In this document: positions 8,575 through 14,043 of the stretch, in pieces
How the letters are laid out: every line of letters begins with the position of its first letter
Numbering within the stretch: position 1 is the stretch's first letter
The notes under the pieces: generated by a model
What the model was told of the DNA's origin: nothing
Seen by the model: only the letters and a program-made list of their open reading frames with translations
Databases searched by the model: none
Translations under genes and position numbers: made by a program
NCBI GenBank assembly: GCA_002398515.1
Contig: DGZL01000010.1
Span: 1 to 14,043 of the forward strand
DNA length: 14,043 nt
Source of the DNA: Firmicutes bacterium UBA4981
GTDB taxonomy: Bacteria; Bacillota; SHA-98; UBA4971
Reading direction: 5' to 3'

Positions 8575-11126
8575 AACTATCCGACATAGAGAAGACTCTT
8601 GGTTCCATATTCAACAGCCATCCAAAGGAAGGACATAAAAGACACCTTGTCTTCTGGTACGATCCTGAAGGTGAATTCATACAGGATATAGACGCATTGA
8701 AATTACCGGGTGTGCGAGTTTGGAAGCTTACCGGCAAAAACTGCTATACCACGAAAAGGCTGCTTGAGATTGAAGATATAAGTAGTAATTTCCTAATCTA
8801 TAGCCCCGCGAAACGACCGGATGCAATAGACAATTGGCTTCTTGACATAGAACTATATTCAGAGCAGTTTACCGCAGATAAAACCCTTACGATTATGCGC
8901 GAATTAGGCATGGAAGACCATGGTCTCTGGGAGATTATGTATAAGGACCGAAAGTTCTTCCGAAGCAGGGAAAGGCTAGAGAAATTCAAGTCGCTGGGAA
9001 TAGCGGATCATACTATGAGCTCGATTCAGACAGGAATGATGTCTGTTTTAGCCAAGCAACAGGTTGCAGATGGAGACGCCGTATCTAGAGCTTTACTCAG
9101 GGGCGGGTTGGATCCTGAGAAAAATGACATCTACAAGGCTATCAAGAACATGATCGGCTTGGAAGTCCTGGAAGAACATGCAAAAGATAACTATGGTTAT
9201 TCACCTGCTGATTTCAATTTAGAGAGACTTGCCATTACAATCTATGTGTCAGCATTAATGCACCAGGTGGATGTCGATATCCCTGAAAGCTGGAAGGCTT
9301 ATGTCTCATCTAAGCGAGCTAATTGTTATATACTCGTGGATAGCTTCAGTAAACAGCAAGATGCCAGCGAGGCATACGAGAGACTGGCCCTATACGTATC
9401 TCAGGTGCTGAATCTCAAACAGCATATGTCAGAGTGGGATCTCAGAGCTTACGTGGACTGTGGGATATTCAGAGAATTTGATATGGCTGTGATCACACGG
9501 ATAATAGAAGGGATGCTCCATGACACAGACACCTTTGATTATTGGACTGACCTAATCGCAAGAAGGCGGACAACGCGGTGGTATCCTGTTTTCGATGAAA
9601 TCTATGAGGCTCTGAGCTGGGCCACGGAGGTATTCCGTCTAAAGACACAGTGGGAGGCAGGTCTTATACCCGGCAATGCCAGAGAGCTATTCAACTTGTA
9701 TACAGAGCGGTACTATCAGATGGATCAAGCCTATCGTAAGTTCTACTTGGCTTATGATAGAGCGCAGAGACCTGACTTGTTACGTGGCGTCCGAGATCGC
9801 GTGGAAAACATATACGTTAACTGGTTTTTGCAGGCACTCGGAGTCTCATGGAGCGAACGTGTTGAAGAAGAGCTTCAAGATGGGTGGATAATGAACGGTG
9901 TAAATCGACAGGACTTATTCTTCTCTCATCTTATTCCTCACCTATCAAGGGACGGGCGTGTATTTGTCATTATCTCAGATGGACTTCGGTTTGAAGCTGC
10001 CGAAGAACTTGCAGGAAGGATGCATAAGTCATTCAGTGGAACTACGGAGTTGAAACCACTGCAAGGAGTGCTTCCTTCATTGACATCCATGGGGATGGCA
10101 TCCTTACTGCCACACCAGAATGAGTTAGGTATCGACCTGGACGGGTCTGCAGTAGTTGACGGTAATAATGTAGAGGGCACAACGCGGAGGCAGGCTATAC
10201 TTGAGAAAACGGGATATCCCTCAATTGCCTTGGGCCTCGGCGAACTGCTTGACATGACCACCGATGAGATGAGAAAAAGACTGGAAGGCAGAAGGATTGT
10301 CTATGTGTACCATGACAGGATAGACGACACCGGACACAATTACAATGAGAAAGATGTCTTCCAGGCAGTTGACAAGGCACTTGATGAAATTGAAGAGGCA
10401 GTGAAAGCGCTCCGTAATAAGGTGGGCGCGACAAACATTTATATTACGACGGATCACGGATTTATGTATACTCGTGATCCGTTGGATGAGAGCGACAAGA
10501 TTTCAGGACTTGCTGTTCCTGTTAATATACTTGACAGAAGGTGCGCACTTTCTCCTGAGTCTGTGTCAAGCAGCGGAGTTCTTTCAATTAAACTTCCGTA
10601 CAAGAGTCCTGAAGGCAAAGATGTTTATGCTTTGACACCTAAGAGTTATGTCCGGTTCAAGAAGCAAGGACCGGGACTTAATTATGGTCATGGTGGGACA
10701 AGCTTACAGGAGATTGCAATCCCTGTGATTTGGCACAGGAATGATAAAGGAACTTCCCGTGGCCTGTCTAAAGTACAGTTGGAGCTTATATTGACAGTGA
10801 ACAGAATAACTAATAGAGTCTTTACCTTAGAATTCCTGCAATTACAACCTGTCAGCGAGGAGGCCTTGCCCCGGCAGGTTATTGCAAGGTTTGTTGATAC
10901 GCAAGGCAGGGCGGTGTCAAATGAGGTCAAGATTATCGCTGACATAGCATCGAGAGATACGAGTAGCCGTATTTTCAGAGAGCGGTTCACGCTAAAAGGT
11001 ACTGGCTTTGACAAGAACGCAGAGTATTATCTGCTCCTTGAGGATCCAGAGGAGCTCGTAGAGAAGGAAGTGCTCAGGCGCAAGTTTGCGATAGATCTCG
11101 GGATAACTCTGGGATTTGAGTTCTAG
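8571..11126 (+). CDS. pglZ: BREX-1 phosphatase-superfamily protein PglZ (type A)
   Basis: The signature protein of BREX: 851 residues, normal for the type 1 form (about 850). Family knowledge: PglZ has an alkaline phosphatase-superfamily fold and is essential for methylation and defence; its physiological substrate is unknown. Seen in sequence: an N-terminal half with KRHLVFWYDPEGEF (23-36), matching the usual PglZ opening, and a helical middle region. The phosphatase-like core begins at VFVIISDGLRFEAAEEL (464-480), with metal-ligand candidate Asp470. It continues with LPSLTSMGMASLLP (501-514), holding the candidate nucleophile Thr505; VYVYHDRIDDTGH (577-589); TTDHGF (626-631), with ligand candidates Asp628 and His629; and NYGHGGTSLQEIAIPVI (704-720). 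All blocks expected for an active PglZ domain are present. The ATG start overlaps the pglX stop and has a strong ribosome site. A 44-base gap to brxL follows without a terminator. Confidence 0.97.
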   Translation: MKLSDIEKTLGSIFNSHPKEGHKRHLVFWYDPEGEFIQDIDALKLPGVRVWKLTGKNCYTTKRLLEIEDISSNFLIYSPAKRPDAIDNWLLDIELYSEQFTADKTLTIMRELGMEDHGLWEIMYKDRKFFRSRERLEKFKSLGIADHTMSSIQTGMMSVLAKQQVADGDAVSRALLRGGLDPEKNDIYKAIKNMIGLEVLEEHAKDNYGYSPADFNLERLAITIYVSALMHQVDVDIPESWKAYVSSKRANCYILVDSFSKQQDASEAYERLALYVSQVLNLKQHMSEWDLRAYVDCGIFREFDMAVITRIIEGMLHDTDTFDYWTDLIARRRTTRWYPVFDEIYEALSWATEVFRLKTQWEAGLIPGNARELFNLYTERYYQMDQAYRKFYLAYDRAQRPDLLRGVRDRVENIYVNWFLQALGVSWSERVEEELQDGWIMNGVNRQDLFFSHLIPHLSRDGRVFVIISDGLRFEAAEELAGRMHKSFSGTTELKPLQGVLPSLTSMGMASLLPHQNELGIDLDGSAVVDGNNVEGTTRRQAILEKTGYPSIALGLGELLDMTTDEMRKRLEGRRIVYVYHDRIDDTGHNYNEKDVFQAVDKALDEIEEAVKALRNKVGATNIYITTDHGFMYTRDPLDESDKISGLAVPVNILDRRCALSPESVSSSGVLSIKLPYKSPEGKDVYALTPKSYVRFKKQGPGLNYGHGGTSLQEIAIPVIWHRNDKGTSRGLSKVQLELILTVNRITNRVFTLEFLQLQPVSEEALPRQVIARFVDTQGRAVSNEVKIIADIASRDTSSRIFRERFTLKGTGFDKNAEYYLLLEDPEELVEKEVLRRKFAIDLGITLGFEF

Positions 11127-11164
11127 AGAAGAATTGAAATAACCGGTACACTCCTAAGTGAAAC

Positions 11165-11170
11165 GGGGAG
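11165..11170 (+). promoter_or_regulatory. GGGGAG ribosome site abutting the brxL ATG
   Basis: GGGGAG ends directly before the ATG at 11171, which is too close for normal initiation there. The in-frame TTG at 11177 is six bases downstream of it, a better fit. An in-frame TGA at 11159 rules out a longer protein. The conserved N-terminus (MELDLLDELL) favours the ATG, the spacing favours the TTG. Confidence 0.5.
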
Positions 11171-13210
11171 ATGGAATTGGACCTGCTTGATGAGTTATTA
11201 TGTACACATTTTGCCGGCCGCGTCGTGCGAAAAGATTTGACTAAGCAAATAAAAGAAGGCGCGAACGTGCCTGTGTATGTCCTTGAATACTTGTTGGGCT
11301 CGTACTGTGCTACTGATGACGAAGACGCCATAGCAATCGGTGTAGAAACAGTCAAGAAGATCCTTGCTGAAAACTTCGTTCGTCCTGATGAGGCAGAGAT
11401 GGTGAAGTCCAAGATAAGAGAGCTTGGACAGTACACAGTTATCGATAAGCTTACTGTGCATCTAAATGAGCAGCGTGATGTGTATGAGGCTGAATTTTCC
11501 AACTTAGGCCTGCGAGGGGTAGACGTGCCTGTTCACTACGTTAGGAAGTTTGACAAGCTCCTTTGCGGCGGCATTTGGTGTCTGGCAAGAATGGATTACC
11601 TGTACGATGAGTTCGATAGGCAACGCAGCCCTTTCTGTCTCGTGAACCTTGTCCCGATTCAGTTGCCTACTATGGATGTAAATGAGATCCTTGAGGCAAG
11701 GCAGTTTTTTACGAAAGAGCAGTGGATAGATGCGCTTTTGCGTTCCGTAGGTATGGAGCCAAGTCAATTGGAGCCCTCAGTCAAATGGCATCTATTGCTA
11801 AGACTGGTGCCTCTGGTGGAGAACAACTACAATCTCTGTGAACTTGGGCCTAGGAACACCGGGAAGTCATATGTGTATAAAGAGATCTCTCCCAATTCCA
11901 TCCTGGTATCCGGGGGCCAGACCACTGTCGCTAACCTGTTTTATAACATGGCCACGAGACAAGTAGGCTTGGTTGGTCTTTGGGATTGTGTTGCTTTCGA
12001 TGAAGTTGCAGGTATCCAGTTCAAAGATAAAGACGGCGTCCAAATAATGAAGGACTTCATGGCGTCCGGTTCCTTCGCTCGTGGCAAGGAGGAAAAGCAT
12101 GCCAACGCCTCAATGGTTTTTATCGGTAACATCAACCAGAGCGTGGATGCTATCCTTAAGAAGTCACACCTCTTTGAGCCTTTCCCGGATGCAATGGCAA
12201 ATGACACTGCTTTCTTCGATCGTATGCACTATTACCTGCCAGGCTGGGAGATTTCTAAGATGCGCCCTGAGTATTTTACGAATAACTATGGTTTCATTGT
12301 GGACTATTTGGCAGAGTTCTTTCGAGAGATGCGTAAGAGGCCTTCATACGCAGACTGCATTGACCGTTATTTTAAGCTCGGCAGGGATCTGAACCAGCGA
12401 GATGTTATTGCTGTAAGGAAGACTGTATCCGGCATGGCAAAACTCATTTATCCCCATGGTGATTTCGGTAAGGAGGAGACCGAGGAGCTCTTGAGATATG
12501 CTTTGGTAGGGAGGAGGCGAGTGAAAGAGCAACTGAAAAAGATCGGCGGTATGGAGTTCTATGAAGTGCGATTCTCATATATTGACCGGGAAGGTTTAGA
12601 TGAGCACTTTGTTTCCGTGCCTGAACAAGGGGTAGGCAAACTCATCCCGGAAGGGCAGCCGAAGCCTGGGCATGTATTTACAGTAGGGAGGGGGGATGGA
12701 GGCCTTCTTGGAGTGCTTAAGATTGAGACAGAGTCGATTTCCGGGGCAGGAAGGTTCCAGTGCGCGGGATTAGGGTCTGGCCGCCGGGCAAGGGAGAATG
12801 CAAACCTGGCTTTCAAATATTTTGAGGCGAACGCGAGTCGTATAAGCAGTAGTATGGGAATCCAGAAGCATGATTACATAATGCACGTCATTGATATGCA
12901 AGGGGTCGGGGTTACCCCTGAAATCACCTTGGCTGCTTTTGTCGGTCTCTGCTCTCTTGCTTTAGGTAGATCCGTGCAACCGGAGACAATAGTGTTGGGG
13001 TCAATGACTATGGGAGGTACTATCACGAAGGTCGAGGATCTCGCCAATGTGCTGCAGGTATGCTTAGATGCAGGTGCAAAGCGGGTCTTGCTTCCTATGG
13101 CATCAGCTGTAGATATTGGTTCAGTGCCTGCAGAAGTCTTCTCTAAGTTTCAATTGTCATTTTATCAGAGTCCTGAGGATGCGGTGGGGAAAGCTATGGG
13201 AGCAGACTGA
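11171..13210 (+). CDS. brxL: BREX AAA+ / Lon-like protein BrxL
   Basis: Last BREX gene, encoding 679 residues, normal for BrxL (about 680). Family knowledge: an AAA+ protein with a C-terminal Lon-like domain, which forms DNA-binding multimers and acts in phage restriction rather than methylation. Seen in sequence: a very conserved N-terminal block FAGRVVRKDL (14-23) then ANVPVYVLEYLLG (31-43) with YCATDD (45-50); Walker A GPRNTGKS (226-233) with Lys232; Walker B VAFDEV (274-279) with Asp277 and Glu278; sensor 1 VFIGN (316-320); and a Lon-like C-terminal part (about 565-679). Aligned without gaps to E. coli Lon from memory, the catalytic Ser falls on Glu584 and the Lys on Val627, so proteolysis looks unlikely. 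ATG 11171 is chosen for the conserved N-terminus, though its ribosome site is crowded and TTG 11177 is a rival. The next gene follows after 84 bases on the same strand with no clear terminator. Confidence 0.96.
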   Translation: MELDLLDELLCTHFAGRVVRKDLTKQIKEGANVPVYVLEYLLGSYCATDDEDAIAIGVETVKKILAENFVRPDEAEMVKSKIRELGQYTVIDKLTVHLNEQRDVYEAEFSNLGLRGVDVPVHYVRKFDKLLCGGIWCLARMDYLYDEFDRQRSPFCLVNLVPIQLPTMDVNEILEARQFFTKEQWIDALLRSVGMEPSQLEPSVKWHLLLRLVPLVENNYNLCELGPRNTGKSYVYKEISPNSILVSGGQTTVANLFYNMATRQVGLVGLWDCVAFDEVAGIQFKDKDGVQIMKDFMASGSFARGKEEKHANASMVFIGNINQSVDAILKKSHLFEPFPDAMANDTAFFDRMHYYLPGWEISKMRPEYFTNNYGFIVDYLAEFFREMRKRPSYADCIDRYFKLGRDLNQRDVIAVRKTVSGMAKLIYPHGDFGKEETEELLRYALVGRRRVKEQLKKIGGMEFYEVRFSYIDREGLDEHFVSVPEQGVGKLIPEGQPKPGHVFTVGRGDGGLLGVLKIETESISGAGRFQCAGLGSGRRARENANLAFKYFEANASRISSSMGIQKHDYIMHVIDMQGVGVTPEITLAAFVGLCSLALGRSVQPETIVLGSMTMGGTITKVEDLANVLQVCLDAGAKRVLLPMASAVDIGSVPAEVFSKFQLSFYQSPEDAVGKAMGAD

Positions 13211-13228
13211 GAAAATCTCTCTTTGCGT

Positions 13229-13234
13229 TATACT
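13229..13234 (+). promoter_or_regulatory. Possible -10 element upstream of the ggt-like gene
   Basis: TATACT matches five of six bases of TATAAT, in the 84-base gap after brxL. No convincing -35 lies 16-18 bases upstream and no TGn extension is present. It may give the ggt-like gene its own promoter, but evidence is thin. The gap holds no convincing terminator hairpin. Confidence 0.2.
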
Positions 13235-13294
13235 AGTTCTTGTGCTGTACTAAGACGATGTCCTAGCCACAACTGTGTGAGGAAGCTGATACCA

Positions 13295-14043
13295 TTGAAA
13301 CAGTTTGATTATGGTCGACCGTACAATTCACATCGCAGTCCTGCCATGGGCTTGCGGGGTGCAGTGGCAACAAGCCATCCGCTGGCAGTCCAGGCAGGGA
13401 TGCGCATGCTTCTTCAGGGCGGGAACGCAGTGGACGCAGCTATTGCCACAGCTGCCGCACTCACTGTTGTTGAGCCTACTTGCAACGGACTTGGTGGCGA
13501 TGCCTTCGCATTGGTGTGGGACGGGGCAAAACTGCATGGGCTCAATGCTTCAGGCCGTGCTCCAATGGGTTTAGACATCGATGAACCAGCCAGGCTTAGG
13601 CTCAATCGTATCCCTAATACCGGCTGGCTTCCTGTGACTGTGCCGGGTGTGGTTTCAGGATGGGCGGAGCTTGCCAGCCGATTCGGAACCATGCCCTTGT
13701 TGAAGCTTCTTACGCCTGCTATTGAATATGCTGAGATGGGACATCCTGTGCCACCTGTCATTGCGGGATACTGGAGAGTTGCAGAAAAGCGCTTTGTGGA
13801 GTTTGACGAGTTCCGCAAGGCGTTTCTTCCTAGAGGACGGGCACCGCTTCCCGGTGAAGTGTTTCGATTGCCGGAACAAGGAGAGACCTTGAGGCTAATC
13901 GGCGAATCAAACGGGGAAGCTTTCTATAGAGGCGAACTTGCTGAGAGAATCGCACGTCATTCAGAGGCTACTGGAGGGTACATCACATATCGCGATCTAT
14001 CCCAACATCGGGCTGAGTGGGTAGAGCCTATCTCATTGAGGTA
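13295..14043 (+). CDS. Gamma-glutamyltransferase-family protein, 3' end cut by the window
   Basis: The frame is open from a TTG at 13295 to the window edge: 249 complete codons of an expected roughly 530. The family (GGT, Ntn-hydrolases) cleaves or transfers gamma-glutamyl groups from glutathione and similar compounds, after self-cleavage at a Thr. Seen in sequence: GAVATSHPLA (22-31), GGNAVDAAIA (42-51), NGLGGDAFALVWDG (64-77), NASGRAP (84-90, with an Arg placed like the substrate-binding one), then PGVVSGW and the TPAIEYAEMGHPV helix. The N-terminus starts with a short polar tail before SHRSP and has no signal peptide, so it is probably cytoplasmic. TTG 13295 is preferred because GAGGAA at 13279-13284 is ten bases upstream and the tail matches this subgroup; ATG 13346 is the alternative. 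The autocleavage Thr lies beyond the window, so activity cannot be judged. It has no evident link to BREX; G+C is about 55%, higher than the BREX genes. Confidence 0.85.
   Translation, partial: MKQFDYGRPYNSHRSPAMGLRGAVATSHPLAVQAGMRMLLQGGNAVDAAIATAAALTVVEPTCNGLGGDAFALVWDGAKLHGLNASGRAPMGLDIDEPARLRLNRIPNTGWLPVTVPGVVSGWAELASRFGTMPLLKLLTPAIEYAEMGHPVPPVIAGYWRVAEKRFVEFDEFRKAFLPRGRAPLPGEVFRLPEQGETLRLIGESNGEAFYRGELAERIARHSEATGGYITYRDLSQHRAEWVEPISLR

Noticed and set aside
11074..11502. 142-codon minus-strand open frame opposite pglZ end and brxL start
   Set aside because: Lies antisense to two strongly supported genes, crosses their junction, is serine/arginine rich in a way typical of a shadow frame, and resembles no family I know. 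Other antisense frames in the window (for example 1744-2085 and 6288-6635) are dismissed for the same reason.
13305..13574. 89-codon plus-strand frame after brxL
   Set aside because: It is in a different frame from the continuous GGT-family frame that covers the same bases and shows clear family motifs; its cysteine and tryptophan rich product is a shadow.
1..14043. Hidden extra system (toxin-antitoxin, CRISPR, retron, transposon) within the operon
   Set aside because: No spacer-repeat periodicity, no transposase or reverse transcriptase motif, and no gap longer than 100 bases between genes to host one. The block is an ordinary compact type 1 BREX.

Overview
The window is almost entirely one intact defence island: a complete six-gene type 1 BREX (bacteriophage exclusion) operon, all on the + strand in the canonical order brxA, brxB, brxC, pglX, pglZ, brxL (about 200 to 13210). 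It is followed by the 5' part of a gamma-glutamyltransferase-family gene (13295 to the window end). The family calls rest on motifs read directly from the translations. BrxC has a P-loop. PglX has the DPACGSG and NPPY adenine-methyltransferase motifs. PglZ has the alkaline-phosphatase-type SDGLR and TTDHGF motifs. BrxL has an AAA+ Walker A joined to a Lon-like C-terminal domain.

Layout: 1-199 is an AT-rich leader with a long hairpin at its left edge and a weak candidate promoter. brxA and brxB overlap by 4 bases (GTGA). A 49-base gap precedes brxC as conventionally started. brxC and pglX are 23 bases apart. pglX and pglZ overlap by 4 bases (ATGA). pglZ and brxL are separated by 44 bases, and brxL and the ggt-like gene by 84 bases. 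No stretch over 300 bases lacks a gene. I see no tRNA, rRNA, CRISPR array, insertion sequence or second system hidden on the minus strand.

How the genes work together: in characterised type 1 BREX systems, PglX, with BrxB, BrxC and PglZ, adenine-methylates a short non-palindromic site in host DNA, and the complex blocks phage DNA replication when incoming DNA lacks the mark. BrxL is an AAA+ effector needed for phage restriction rather than methylation. BrxA is a small accessory DNA-binding protein. All six reading frames here are full length with their key motifs, so the system is probably functional. The usual upstream regulator (WYL/BrxR type) is not in this window.

Host: strong GGAGG-type ribosome sites, several GTG/TTG starts and a signal-less GGT-like enzyme suggest a Firmicute-like bacterium, but this is a weak inference. 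Lines sampled by hand give about 44% G+C in the BREX genes against about 55% in the ggt-like gene, consistent with BREX being acquired and the ggt-like gene being resident chromosome.

This is a known system, not a new one. The points most worth checking are a possible ATT start codon for brxC, a Lon-like domain in BrxL that appears to lack the Ser-Lys protease dyad, odd start-site geometry at brxL, and an 11-base perfect inverted repeat near the 3' end of brxC.
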